Assembly (NCBI RefSeq): GCF_014947265.1
Contig: NZ_JADCNK010000008.1
Span: 124,001 to 188,000, forward strand
Direction: 5' to 3'
Length of the DNA: 64,000 nt
Source: Pedobacter sp014947265
GTDB taxonomy: Bacteria; Bacteroidota; Bacteroidia; Sphingobacteriales; Sphingobacteriaceae
Below the pieces are notes generated by a model. That model worked only from the letters and a program-made list of their open reading frames with translations. It searched no databases and had not been told where the DNA came from. Shown piece by piece: positions 8,734 to 17,280 of the stretch. The stretch's first letter is position 1; each line of letters begins with the position of its first letter. Made by a program: the position numbers and the translations under genes.

Positions 8734-10055
8734 GCTGTTCTTCTGTTATTATCAAAAATGATATGATTCTCAAGATCATTCTGTATACCGTAGCGGTTTA
8801 CCAGGATGATTTTTGATTTTTGAATTTCCAAAAGTTCATTAATCAATCTAAAATCATCATTGCTCGCACAAACCTCTTTGAGCAAATCTTTTTCGAAGAC
8901 CTGATCATCAGAAAATTCCTCTTTCTTAATTTGAGTTCCGTAAATCTCATTATAGATTTCAGCTACATTGAAATCAAAAATCGAATCCCTATGCCAAGTG
9001 ACTTGTATGGCGACCAGCTCCTGATAATTTATTAAAATCAGATTTGGATCCTCCTCCTGCACCATCTTCTGTGCCTTAAGCAACTCAGCTAACATAAACG
9101 CACGCTTTTCAGGTAAATAAGGTCCCCAGTTTTCAGGATCAGCATCATCTTGATCCTGATTCCTTCTCCACATCTGCCGCCAAGTACGGTCATTCCGGTA
9201 ATCTACAAGCATATCTCTAAATTCGATCAGCGGCTCCATCCATTCCTCACCATTATCTACCAGCCCCTCCATTGACTTGTCCCTTTTAACAACACTGCAA
9301 ACCCAGCAACCGAACCTGCTTTTCCCGCATGATGGCGTGGTGGTGTCCATCACCAACGGACAGTCACCTCCTGATGCATTTCTATAAAGTGTAATAAGCT
9401 CCTTATGGGTGCCGCCCCAAGGGGGATCGACCTGAAGGAGATACATCCATACCTCATCAGTTAAAACATCACTAATAGGTGCAAAAATATAAGAGTTCAA
9501 TAAATTGGTATTCTTCCTTAAGCGCTCTCCGTCAATGTGTATCTTGCTTTTTTGCATGCTCCTGGCTCTATTTGAGCTTTCATTTTTGCGTGTACCTAAG
9601 AGAATGATAACCTCACCCACTTCCGATATTTTAGATTGGATAAAATGGGTAGTTGGATCAATCTTAAGCCTATCTGTACACCACCTGAAAGAATTGTTGG
9701 GAGCAGGATAACCTTTCCCTAGAAGATTCACCCAGAATGTATCCTCCAATCTCGGGCTTGTTTCATGAACGCTGATTGGCATTCCCTCTTTTGCAGCCGC
9801 GTTTTGAATACGTTCAAGGGTGACATGGATAAATTTGGCTATACGGGGATTTTCTACTAAGGTATCGTTACAGACAACATAAACATGCCGATTTCTTAAA
9901 ATCGGGTCAATTTTTCGTAACGCGTACCAAACAAGCTGTAAGAGCATAGTAGAATCCTTACCTCCAGAAAACCCAAGAATCCATGGGCGTGGGTTTTCAT
10001 CACTTAAATATTGATCGGTAATTTCTTCTAAGAGGAATTTTATATCTAAAGCCAT
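8727..10055 (-). CDS. dndC: Phosphorothioation sulfurtransferase DndC
   Basis: A PAPS-reductase-like PP-loop protein of 442 residues. The PP-loop FSGGKDSTMLLQL is near residue 29, followed by DTLVENPRIAKF, FWVNLLGKGYPAP, FRWCTDRLKI and LGTRKNESSNRA, which are all DndC hallmarks. A cysteine group (GGDCP, then SCGKSRFGCWVC) is suited to binding an iron-sulfur cluster. DndC takes sulfur from a cysteine desulfurase and transfers it to the DNA backbone. No desulfurase (DndA) lies in the window, so a housekeeping IscS or SufS must serve, as is known in other dnd clusters. It is the first gene of the leftward operon dndC-dndD-dndE-mrr-HEPN. The 240 bases upstream are AT-rich with no other clear gene. 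Confidence 0.95.
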   Translation of the reverse strand: MALDIKFLLEEITDQYLSDENPRPWILGFSGGKDSTMLLQLVWYALRKIDPILRNRHVYVVCNDTLVENPRIAKFIHVTLERIQNAAAKEGMPISVHETSPRLEDTFWVNLLGKGYPAPNNSFRWCTDRLKIDPTTHFIQSKISEVGEVIILLGTRKNESSNRARSMQKSKIHIDGERLRKNTNLLNSYIFAPISDVLTDEVWMYLLQVDPPWGGTHKELITLYRNASGGDCPLVMDTTTPSCGKSRFGCWVCSVVKRDKSMEGLVDNGEEWMEPLIEFRDMLVDYRNDRTWRQMWRRNQDQDDADPENWGPYLPEKRAFMLAELLKAQKMVQEEDPNLILINYQELVAIQVTWHRDSIFDFNVAEIYNEIYGTQIKKEEFSDDQVFEKDLLKEVCASNDDFRLINELLEIQKSKIILVNRYGIQNDLENHIIFDNNRRTAC

Positions 10056-10297
10056 ATATTTTAGAAAAATAAAAGCCTCAAGATTTTGCGATAGTAAAAA
10101 CTTAAGCCTTTCAATTTGACTTATTATTGCCTAATAAATTAATAGGATAGGATAAAGATATTACATATTTTCTTAGCTAGGCGGACTATTTATTAACATA
10201 TCAACCGGTACAATTATGCAGGAACTGATTAATAGCACCTTACAGCATGACAGAGTATTTTTTGACAATGATATGAAGGGCTAATATTTCTAGGTTA

Positions 10298-11398
10298 TCA
10301 ATCTTCAGTAATTTTATGGACATCAATTGAAAGGGCCTCCTCAGATGGGTATTGCGTATGATAACCATATTCCATTTTAGAAATATCATTTTCCCAATCC
10401 TTGGTATTCTGGCTTTTATAATTAAAATAGAAAGTTGGATTCTGGGTAGATTTGAGGATATAAGCTAAAGTCTGTTCGGTGGGTTTGCTACCTTTGTTAG
10501 TTGAAAACAGAAAATGCCTACAATCTATTTGGTCAATTAATTTAGGGTCTGTGTTCCTAGAACCACCATGATGAGAGACCTTTAGTAGAGTAATTTTTTT
10601 TCTTTCCAATATATCCAGAGACTTCATGATTACCTCTGAGAAAGCATCAGCAGAGAATAGGATACTTTTGCCGTTGAACTCCGCCAGCACCGCAATGCTA
10701 CTACCATTTCCTTCATCGTTGTCTCCTGAAAACGTATTTTTCCATAGTTTTTCAAATTCTGGGGCTGTTGAGCCAAAATTTTCAAGTTTCCTCTTTCCAA
10801 TCTTTGCTCCATAGCCAGCTTCCTTATCCAGATTGAGAATTTGTTGCTCCCAGACTGGCTTTAGTTCACTGAGCTGTTTTTGATAGGGTGAAAGTAAAGT
10901 AAGCTTCAGGCCTCCCGGAAGAGTAACTATTGGCAGAGATTTAGGATTTTCCGAAGAAATAACAACGGCCTTTTCGTTGAAAGAAATATTCCAGGGTATA
11001 TCATGTTTGTTAATCAAGATAGCGAGCTCTTCTCCCATTCTGGCGCCAAATGTTTCGAGCTCAATAGAGGTATCCAATCTATCGTAGTCGTTAAACCAGA
11101 TCTCTTTGATATGGATAGGTAAGCTATCAGCAAGTAATAGTTTACGGATTCCTTCAATATGGTCTGAATCATAATGTGTAACAATCATTAATTCCAGTTC
11201 AGAATTATTCGGTAACTTTTCAATATGTTTTCCGATATTGGCATCCCCGCTTGCAGTGCCTCCGTCAATTAAGACGTGATGCTGATCATCTAACGTACCA
11301 TAGGTCAACCAAAAGGAGTCTCCACAAGTTGCGGGAAAAGAAGTTAATTGAAAAATATATCCAGGGGCTTCCAAAACAGGATTATCTATCTGTTCCAT
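10298..11398 (-). CDS. Metallo-beta-lactamase-fold hydrolase, ComEC-like
   Basis: The start at ATG 11396-11398 places the gene 7 bases after the stop of the upstream gene; longer in-frame starts would lie wholly inside that gene. The product of about 366 residues has the metal-binding signature THYDSDHIEG, preceded by VLIDGGTASGDANIG. Later come ILFSADAFSE and LLKVSHHGGSRNTD, matching the ComEC/Rec2 C-terminal MBL domain. There are no membrane segments, so it is a soluble hydrolase, perhaps acting on nucleic acid or nucleotide. It is the third gene of a leftward trio with a caspase-like protein. Metallo-beta-lactamase domains next to caspases or trypsins are known in bacterial conflict systems, so a role in an effector cascade is plausible; the substrate is unknown. 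Confidence 0.82.
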   Translation of the reverse strand: MEQIDNPVLEAPGYIFQLTSFPATCGDSFWLTYGTLDDQHHVLIDGGTASGDANIGKHIEKLPNNSELELMIVTHYDSDHIEGIRKLLLADSLPIHIKEIWFNDYDRLDTSIELETFGARMGEELAILINKHDIPWNISFNEKAVVISSENPKSLPIVTLPGGLKLTLLSPYQKQLSELKPVWEQQILNLDKEAGYGAKIGKRKLENFGSTAPEFEKLWKNTFSGDNDEGNGSSIAVLAEFNGKSILFSADAFSEVIMKSLDILERKKITLLKVSHHGGSRNTDPKLIDQIDCRHFLFSTNKGSKPTEQTLAYILKSTQNPTFYFNYKSQNTKDWENDISKMEYGYHTQYPSEEALSIDVHKITED

Positions 11399-11405
11399 AT
11401 CATTA

Positions 11406-12716
11406 CTAAAATATTGTTTCACATTGCTCCTCCTCATGTACTGCCTCTTCCTCAGTATCATCTTTACTGTCGCTAAAAACAAAGTCCGCCGTTGATGTCC
11501 ATATATAGTCGGAGTTCCCCGCTCCTCCTGGAACCACAGAATATAATTCATAAAGTTGGTCATTTGAGCTGGGAGCAGTCACTGGTATCAAAGTGGTTAA
11601 ATCTTTGGTATAGTCTATCATTCGATGATAATGATCAGTCATCCGAAGGGCTCTATTAACCTTAAAATCCTGACTATCAAAATATCCCGACATTTTGATG
11701 AGCCCCTCTCTAAGCATCTTGAAACCGATAGTGTAAACAGGAAGTCCTCGTTCAACTGCTAATAACAAATACTGTCGACAGAGATTGATACTTGCTTTGG
11801 ACGGGTTTTCCTTATTGATAAGCTGGGAGGCATAAATAACGGGACCATCAGGAAGATACGGAAAATCATTGGCCAGATTCTTAAACCATTCGACGTTCTT
11901 TTTATAAGTACCAGTTAGATAAAGATAATAGGCACCAATTGCCGCAGCAGTAGCGTCAACATATTTTTCTCGAAGCAAATTTTCAGCACTTTGTTGTTCC
12001 AAGAAATCTTCCGCTAGTTTAAGGGCACCTTTTTTTATTACCTGTAAAACAGTCTCCATTTTCCAGTTCTCTGTTGACACTACAACTTCTATAGGGTGCC
12101 GTAAGGGTTGACTACTCACCTGAGCGCGAATTAATATTTTGATTCTATTATTTGGAGGAAGTCTGACATATATGGGCAACTGTTCAACGGGACGGATTTC
12201 AAGCATCTGATAAAAACTATTGGTTTTAACTTTGAATACTCTGCCCAATTCATCTATAGGAACAGAAAGGTATCTATCAGATAAAGTTTCTTCAATACGC
12301 CAAGTGCCATTTTGATTGGTAAGGACTCTTATTTCTGTAAATAAGGGATTATCCTTGAAATCCTTCCGGTCGGGATTTGGTCTATTTATATTAGGTTTTG
12401 CATAATAAGCCCACTCTAGGTCGGCAGATACATCATTTAGCCTTAAATCAAAATCAAATTTTACAGTCTTGTTACTCTCTAGCTTAATAACCCTATCCTT
12501 GCTTATCCCAGATGGCAAAGTAATCCTCAGCAAGTAAATACCTGGATAATAACTTCCAAGTTCCTGATTTATTCCTGTCACCCACTCTTGATATAAAATA
12601 CTTCGTTTAGGAGTTAATAACTGTACAAGCTTTGGAATACTTATTCCTTCCAAGTGCGATTGAAGAGAAATAACCACAATGCATTTTCTTTCTCGTTCTA
12701 AATTACGTTGCACCAT
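11406..12716 (-). CDS. Unknown protein between caspase-like and MBL genes
   Basis: I cannot assign this 436-residue protein. Residues 1-100 suggest a beta-sandwich (YYPGIYLLRITLP, then IKLESNKTVKFDFDL), rather like the adhesion-type or PEGA-like C-terminal part of the neighbouring caspase protein. The middle (about 220-370) is helical, with AENLLREKYVDATAAAIGAY and repeated Leu-rich helices that could be TPR-like. The C-terminus is acidic (DSKDDTEEEAVHEEEQ). There is no signal peptide or membrane segment. Its start overlaps the 3' end of the caspase-like gene by 19 bases and it is followed closely by the MBL gene, so the three should be made together. It may be the target, adaptor or inhibitor of the peptidase. 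Confidence 0.65.
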   Translation of the reverse strand: MVQRNLERERKCIVVISLQSHLEGISIPKLVQLLTPKRSILYQEWVTGINQELGSYYPGIYLLRITLPSGISKDRVIKLESNKTVKFDFDLRLNDVSADLEWAYYAKPNINRPNPDRKDFKDNPLFTEIRVLTNQNGTWRIEETLSDRYLSVPIDELGRVFKVKTNSFYQMLEIRPVEQLPIYVRLPPNNRIKILIRAQVSSQPLRHPIEVVVSTENWKMETVLQVIKKGALKLAEDFLEQQSAENLLREKYVDATAAAIGAYYLYLTGTYKKNVEWFKNLANDFPYLPDGPVIYASQLINKENPSKASINLCRQYLLLAVERGLPVYTIGFKMLREGLIKMSGYFDSQDFKVNRALRMTDHYHRMIDYTKDLTTLIPVTAPSSNDQLYELYSVVPGGAGNSDYIWTSTADFVFSDSKDDTEEEAVHEEEQCETIF

Positions 12717-13834
12717 ATTGTTTCCTCATTTATTGGTTTTTCGACATTTATATTTCTATTTTTCGTATCATATCCCCCAGGAAATGTGGCGTTAATACGA
12801 TAAAAACCAGCTGGAGTTTCAAATTTCCACTTTTCATTTTCTGGCCCCCTAGTATGATTGATAATTCCGTCCACATCAACGCAATGGAGGTTCGCAACAG
12901 GCAATGCATGATCGGGATTACAAGTTAAAATCACCGTCCTATTGGTCGGGTCATTCCAAGTGGTTAAAGGAAATGACTTGCTATAATACTTATCCGACCT
13001 TAACATATCTCCATCTATATCCTTTTCAATGTTCATCAATGATTCAAGATTGTCCGCTAAATTTGATGTCGAGACTACCCAGCGTCCGTTAGTAAGTTTT
13101 GATGCCGCTCCGTTTAAGCCGTTAATGATTGCCTTGGTAAAAAAGGATACCTGATTTGGAATTGCAAATGCACCATTATTAGCGGCTGCACCCTTATAAA
13201 CAGCGCAAAATTCACTATCTTTCTTTAATCTGTTAGGAAATAAAAGAGGTTGAACGGTCTGTGGCGCTTTTAACATCCCGGGTAGAATATACCGACAGGC
13301 GTCAACAAAAAATATTTGGTGATCGATTTTGAGCTGATTTAAGGCCATCATGGTTTGGTCAAAATTGAAGCTCCCTTCGAATGGATAATTTGGCCTTTGA
13401 CCAAAATCAGAGGTCAAAAGATAATGGTCGCCGTCTTGGATACCATGACCACAAAAATAAAATACGGCCAAATTTTTAGAATTAGATTCACAGCGATTAA
13501 CCCAAGCGTCAAATGCATTTGCAATATTCAGGCGGTTTGGTTCATCGCTTTGTAGCTCAGCAGGAATTAAATTACTTCCAGGTATTTCTGAAGCAAAGAA
13601 CTCAACACTTCCTAAAGGAAACGAAAGGTTACCACTGTTATTAAGATCTATCAAAGTATTGTAAAATCCCACTGCCGACAGTGGAGGACTAATTAATTGA
13701 TCGATTTTGGATACACCGTCCAAAATTTGGTTTCTAGGGGTAGCGCCCCCAGCCAAGTAAGGGTAAGCACCAATCCCAATGATAAAAGCATGAATTGAGG
13801 GTTCAGCATGAGTAAGATTAAAAATGAGAGCCAT
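12698..13834 (-). CDS. Caspase-like (peptidase C14) protein
   Basis: From the preferred ATG at 13832-13834 the protein opens with HAFIIGIGAYPYLAGG, the first strand of a caspase fold. The catalytic dyad is visible: His130 in VFYFCGHGIQDGDHYLL and Cys180 in IFFVDACRYILPG. After the peptidase domain (to about residue 260) comes a short beta-rich C-terminal region (WKFETPAGFYRINATFPGGY) that may recognise ligands. An alternative start five codons upstream (ATG 13849) exists. Bacterial caspase-like proteases act as death effectors in several conflict systems. Here the gene heads a trio with an unknown protein (19-base overlap) and an MBL hydrolase, beside a phosphorothioation island. No sensor NTPase is linked, which is unusual. 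Cytoplasmic location is inferred from the lack of a signal peptide. Confidence 0.82.
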   Translation of the reverse strand: MALIFNLTHAEPSIHAFIIGIGAYPYLAGGATPRNQILDGVSKIDQLISPPLSAVGFYNTLIDLNNSGNLSFPLGSVEFFASEIPGSNLIPAELQSDEPNRLNIANAFDAWVNRCESNSKNLAVFYFCGHGIQDGDHYLLTSDFGQRPNYPFEGSFNFDQTMMALNQLKIDHQIFFVDACRYILPGMLKAPQTVQPLLFPNRLKKDSEFCAVYKGAAANNGAFAIPNQVSFFTKAIINGLNGAASKLTNGRWVVSTSNLADNLESLMNIEKDIDGDMLRSDKYYSKSFPLTTWNDPTNRTVILTCNPDHALPVANLHCVDVDGIINHTRGPENEKWKFETPAGFYRINATFPGGYDTKNRNINVEKPINEETIWCNVI

Positions 13835-13901
13835 AAGTAAATTAAACAATAAAGATAAATTATTTTAGAACTTTAACCAATCATTATTTTTGCATAATAA
13901 C

Positions 13902-14156
13902 CCTATTGCGATTGAGGGTCAAGCATCCAATGAAAGCCACGTGTTGCATCGGGCTTTACCCCTGCAAGTTGCATATTATAAAGCCTAAGACTGTCTTCAT
14001 TCGTTATGCCGCAATATGGCAACCTAAATTAAATTCTTCTTTTTTAAACCATTGATTAAATTCTTTAAATTTTGTAGACTTGAAGCTAGCAGTGATTTTC
14101 AAAGTCTTTTGTGCAACCTCTCTTTTTTCTGTTTTAATATTCGGCTCTTTAGTGTT
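13902..14156 (-). pseudogene. Frameshifted 3' remnant of an unknown gene
   Basis: On the minus strand two adjoining frames read as ordinary protein. The first, from about 14156 down to a stop at 14004-14006, contains EVAQKTLKITASFKSTKF and FNQWFKKEEFNLG. The second continues from about 14030 to a stop at 13902-13904 with YCGITNEDSLRLYNMQLAG and TRGFHWMLDP. They join without overlap if one frameshift lies near 14020. No start codon is evident. It seems to be the decayed end of a gene whose family I do not recognise. It lies between the caspase trio and an EamA remnant and marks a recombination-prone edge of the defence island. Confidence 0.4.
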
Positions 14157-14390
14157 TTACGTTGGGTAAAACTTATCAACAGTGGGTATGTTGCTCGATA
14201 TTATCCCAATTATTGGATTTGTATAGAAGTTTTGGTATTTCATGAGCGCATTAGTCCATTACAAACGGTGGCATACAGTATCATTTTCATATAGGTTGTT
14301 GTTTTTAATGTGCATTATCTTTTTAAAGAAAGCAAAGGCACCTGCCCGGTAGGAATAATCCGGATCTTTCCCTCTCCGTAACAAATTCAC
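14132..14390 (+). pseudogene. Degenerate 3' fragment of an EamA transporter gene
   Basis: This stretch aligns base by base with the last 250 bases of the intact EamA gene at about 33240-33490. Shared blocks include TCAACAGTGGG, ATTGGATTT, TTTGGTATT and TATCATTTTCATAT. The translated relics FHERISPLQTVAYSIIF correspond to FHESISLLQMAAYSIIF in the intact gene. Several frameshifts and stops show that it is not expressed as protein. It ends just before the trypsin-like gene. Confidence 0.8.
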
Positions 14391-14466
14391 GATCAGTATA
14401 ATACCCAGAATTAAGTATTGTTTTATCGGTTTTTTTCATCCAATTTCACTATTAAAATATACAACT

Positions 14467-15360
14467 ATGAGCTCTAAAAAAAAATGCGGCTGTTCCAATC
14501 ATGAATTTGATTCGGAGGCGGCCTTCCGTGCGCTGAGCAGAAAGTATACCGCACTAGCCAATGTGCTTTTGGAAATGCAGGAGAAATCTTCGGGATTTCA
14601 GGAAAATGCGCAGAGTGGCGTTATGCTGAAAAAACTGAACTGGATCATCGGCGGAAAAGAAGTACCCGAGGGCGTCTATCCTGAGTGCTGTCTGGTGGGG
14701 TATCGGCAGGGCAGCTCCTTTCATTGGACATGCACGGGAATCCTCATTGCCCCTAACGCAGTACTGACCGCCGGGCATTGTTTTGTTCCGGGGGCAACAT
14801 ATGAGGTTGCCCTGAAGACCACAAGGATCGACAGCCTTTCCAAGGCTGAACGGATCGGGGTGAAAAAGGCAGTTCTCCACCCTGGCTATAATGTAAACAC
14901 GCATTTCAATGATCTGACCGTGCTGATGCTCGATCATGCAGCTAAGACGGTACCTATTGAGCTGGCCAGCCGTACGGAGCTCAACGGGGCAGTAGAAGTA
15001 AGGCTGGTGGGATTCGGCAATACCGATCCGCTGGGCACGATAGGTTTCGGGATCAAGCGGGAGGTCAGCGTTCCCATCAAAAGTATCCGTACCTCCCCCA
15101 CCCAAGATCTCCAGCAGCAGGAATACCTGTATGGATACGAGTCTGATATTGAGTTCGTTGCCGGCGGGGATGGTTATGATTCCTGCACGGGTGACAGCGG
15201 TGGACCGGCCTATATCAATGTTGGGGGAAAACTCAAGCTGGCCGGAACAACCTCCAGATCTTCGCTAGACTCGATGTCAGATTGCGGGGACGGTGGGATT
15301 TACAGCCGGGTGGACAGCCATCTCAATTTCATTACTGATACCATCAAAAAATACAGTTAA
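14467..15360 (+). CDS. Trypsin-like serine protease without signal peptide
   Basis: A 297-residue S1-family protease. A 46-residue pro-region rich in Lys and Cys leads to NWIIGGKEVPEG, where IIGG is the classical activation site. The triad is complete: His in VLTAGHCF, Asp in HFNDLTVLML and Ser in CTGDSGGPAY. Paired cysteines (TCTG...GHC, DSCTGD...SDCGD) fit chymotrypsin-type disulfides. There is no signal peptide, so it may be cytoplasmic or exported by another route. It is followed 7 bases later by a gene for an outer-membrane-like protein. Base composition is richer in G+C than the AT-rich defence genes to the left. Trypsin-like proteases occur in conflict systems with caspases and MBL enzymes, and such a trio is just across a 630-base gap. 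The link is suggestive only. Confidence 0.88.
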   Translation: MSSKKKCGCSNHEFDSEAAFRALSRKYTALANVLLEMQEKSSGFQENAQSGVMLKKLNWIIGGKEVPEGVYPECCLVGYRQGSSFHWTCTGILIAPNAVLTAGHCFVPGATYEVALKTTRIDSLSKAERIGVKKAVLHPGYNVNTHFNDLTVLMLDHAAKTVPIELASRTELNGAVEVRLVGFGNTDPLGTIGFGIKREVSVPIKSIRTSPTQDLQQQEYLYGYESDIEFVAGGDGYDSCTGDSGGPAYINVGGKLKLAGTTSRSSLDSMSDCGDGGIYSRVDSHLNFITDTIKKYS

Positions 15361-15367
15361 CCTAAAT

Positions 15368-16639
15368 ATGAGCTTCATGAGAACCCGATACATTAAACAG
15401 CTGACTTTTTTACTTAGCATACCCCTTTCCGCGGTAATTGCCCCGGAGGCGATGTGCCAGACATCCAATACCCTCCCGATTATCCTCAATGCGCAGGATG
15501 AGATGGAGGTGAAAGCCTTGAAGAAAGGCATCAGAAAAGGGGAACAGTATGTGGTGACCCTTTCCGGGATCAACACCGCTCATCACCAGTTCAAGCTTGA
15601 GGCAAAGTCTTTCGAGCTGTATTCGCCCCTGCCGGAGGCACTTAAGCCATTGCTCTCCGGTCTTTCGGGGAGTTTAAGGTCGGCAAATATGGATACAAAG
15701 GCCATGGAGGCCGATCTGCAGGTCAGGATGCAGAGACTCATTGATCTGAAAATAATTGCCGATGCGCTTTACGAAAACTCAGAGCATGCGCCACTTTCTG
15801 CATCGCTTTTCCAGTCAAAGGTGAACACACCATTGCAAAACACCTACGCTTCGGGGGTCGGCCCCAAACTGCTAGAGCTGGTCAGCGCTGATATTTATCT
15901 GCTCAATGCGGTGGCCGAATCACTCCAGGGTGCTGTTGCAAATTCCAGGCGTTATGATCCTGAGCTGGTGAAGAACCTTGCCATCGCGAGCGCTAGGGCG
16001 GATGACCTAAAGAAAAATGATTACCTCTCATTTGCCCGTTACCTGATCCGCTCGGAGAAAGCCAAAGGCTCGATCACCACAAAGCCTTTTAAATCAGAAA
16101 AGGACCTCACTGAGCTCAGGATGATCCTTTTTGACAGTTATGCGAAGGATACCCTGTATAAGGCGACCGAGACGCTGTATAATTTCGGCGGATTCGGGCT
16201 GAGTTTTTCCACGGGCTTCATCTACAGTGAGGCGATCTCAGAAAAGCCGTATTACCTGCAGGCCCGTGCTGACGGGAACATGGCGGTACTTCATGACAGG
16301 CCCATGGTGTCGGACGTGTCGGTGGGCGCTTTCGGTCAGCTCTATTACAAGTTCACCCCGGTTGTGCGCTTCGGACCAGGCATCGGCCTTTCGGTCTCGC
16401 CCTTTGACGGAAAGACCAGGTACCTTGTCGGAGGAGGCTTTCTGCTAGGCCGGGAAAAGATGATCGGTATTATCGGAGGCTGGGCATGGGCCAAATCCAA
16501 ACTGCTCTCAGACCAGGTCAAGCAGGATGCCCAGGGCCATTATCTTCCCGCAGCTTCGACGGCCATTCCGACCTATGAGCGCTTGAAATCCAGCTTTTTT
16601 ATCGGACTAACCTATAACCTCACCTCCACAAGGAAGTAG
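15368..16639 (+). CDS. Predicted outer-membrane beta-barrel protein
   Basis: The start chosen is ATG 15368, giving a signal peptide (MSFMRTRYIKQLTFLLSIPL, cleavage likely after AMC or CQT). The longer frame overlaps the protease gene and lacks a signal. The mature N-terminal half (about 40-270) is helical and charged. The C-terminal 150 residues alternate like barrel strands (GAFGQLYYKFTPVVRFGPG, LVGGGFLLGREKMIGIIGGW) and end with SSFFIGLTYNLTS, a barrel-end pattern. No family is recognised. It lies 7 bases after the trypsin-like gene and probably shares its transcript; it may be a partner or substrate of the protease. A rho-independent terminator follows at 16683. Confidence 0.6.
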   Translation: MSFMRTRYIKQLTFLLSIPLSAVIAPEAMCQTSNTLPIILNAQDEMEVKALKKGIRKGEQYVVTLSGINTAHHQFKLEAKSFELYSPLPEALKPLLSGLSGSLRSANMDTKAMEADLQVRMQRLIDLKIIADALYENSEHAPLSASLFQSKVNTPLQNTYASGVGPKLLELVSADIYLLNAVAESLQGAVANSRRYDPELVKNLAIASARADDLKKNDYLSFARYLIRSEKAKGSITTKPFKSEKDLTELRMILFDSYAKDTLYKATETLYNFGGFGLSFSTGFIYSEAISEKPYYLQARADGNMAVLHDRPMVSDVSVGAFGQLYYKFTPVVRFGPGIGLSVSPFDGKTRYLVGGGFLLGREKMIGIIGGWAWAKSKLLSDQVKQDAQGHYLPAASTAIPTYERLKSSFFIGLTYNLTSTRK

Positions 16640-16682
16640 CGGGTGCGGTATCGCGGCTGAAGTCAAGTATACATCAGGAAAG

Positions 16683-16723
16683 AAGCCTCTGGTCCATCAT
16701 GGGCCAGCGGCTTTTATTTTTTT
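16683..16723 (+). terminator. Intrinsic terminator after the protease/barrel operon
   Basis: AAGCCTCTGG at 16683-16692 and CCAGCGGCTT at 16704-16713 form a stem with one mismatch, followed by TTATTTTTTT. It lies 44 bases after the barrel gene stop. Confidence 0.75.
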
Positions 16724-17215
16724 AATTACTATTCCTCGCTGCCGGATTGTTTTTTTATCACGTTGGCTTCCCCTGCCCTCTTTGCTTCTGCCTTGTGGCG
16801 GATCGATACAAAAAATCTTTCGGCGTGACGGTATATCGTGCATTCCCCTCGAAGCATCCGGCATCGGCATCATTGCAATAGCATTTATAGGGCTAAATAC
16901 CCCTTGCACCAAAATGCCATTTACAATAGGTTCTTCTGTTTAGGATAAGCAGTATCATCCAGAAGCAAGATATTGCGCTCGGTAATTTGCATGGGGACAC
17001 GGTTATCCGATTCGTCTTTGGCATTGGAAAGGGGATGACCAGGCTTAATTTAGGAAAGCGGCATTAGAAGCTTATATTTTTATTCGGATGAAATTCATTA
17101 TTATAGGAATGAGAAAGATGTAAACCGTATTTCTGGACGTCTCGTAACCTTCTCTTATCTTAATTCTCCACCAAAATAACAATCTTTTCCACATTTCATT
17201 TTTTACTAACATTTT
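16724..17215. other. Intergenic stretch with one possible gene remnant
   Basis: No full gene is supported. On the minus strand, 16921-17050 reads as plausible protein (PGHPLSNAKDESDNRVPMQI, then ITERNILLLDDTAYPKQ) ending in a TAA at 16921-16923, with a stop just upstream and no start. It is probably a decayed 3' fragment of unknown family. The rest shows no recognisable element. Confidence 0.35.
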
Positions 17216-17245
17216 TAGTATTATGTTTGTTATTAAATGATACTA
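17216..17245. promoter_or_regulatory. Inverted repeat before imuA, candidate SOS-type operator
   Basis: TAGTATTATG at 17216-17225 is mirrored by AATGATACTA at 17236-17245; 8 of 10 positions pair, including the outer six. It lies about 35-65 bases before the imuA start, in an AT-rich promoter region. In other bacteria the imuA-imuB-dnaE2 cassette is controlled by LexA. The Bacteroidota site is not fixed by this sequence alone, so the identity of the regulator is inferred. Confidence 0.45.
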
Positions 17246-17280
17246 GCAGATTAAAATAGCTAATAATTTTAGTGATTAAG

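Noticed and set aside
2..10055. Classical DptFGH restriction genes or a DpdA-type deazaguanine system
   Set aside because: The rightward genes do not have the size or motifs of DptF/G/H, and the PP-loop protein is clearly DndC, so deazaguanine insertion is not indicated.
10216..10284. 22-codon plus-strand reading frame (MQELINSTLQHDRVFF...)
   Set aside because: Too short, no supporting context; could be a gene remnant but cannot be supported.
14554..15105. 183-codon minus-strand reading frame
   Set aside because: It lies wholly antisense to the trypsin-like gene, whose catalytic motifs are intact; its own translation has no recognisable pattern.
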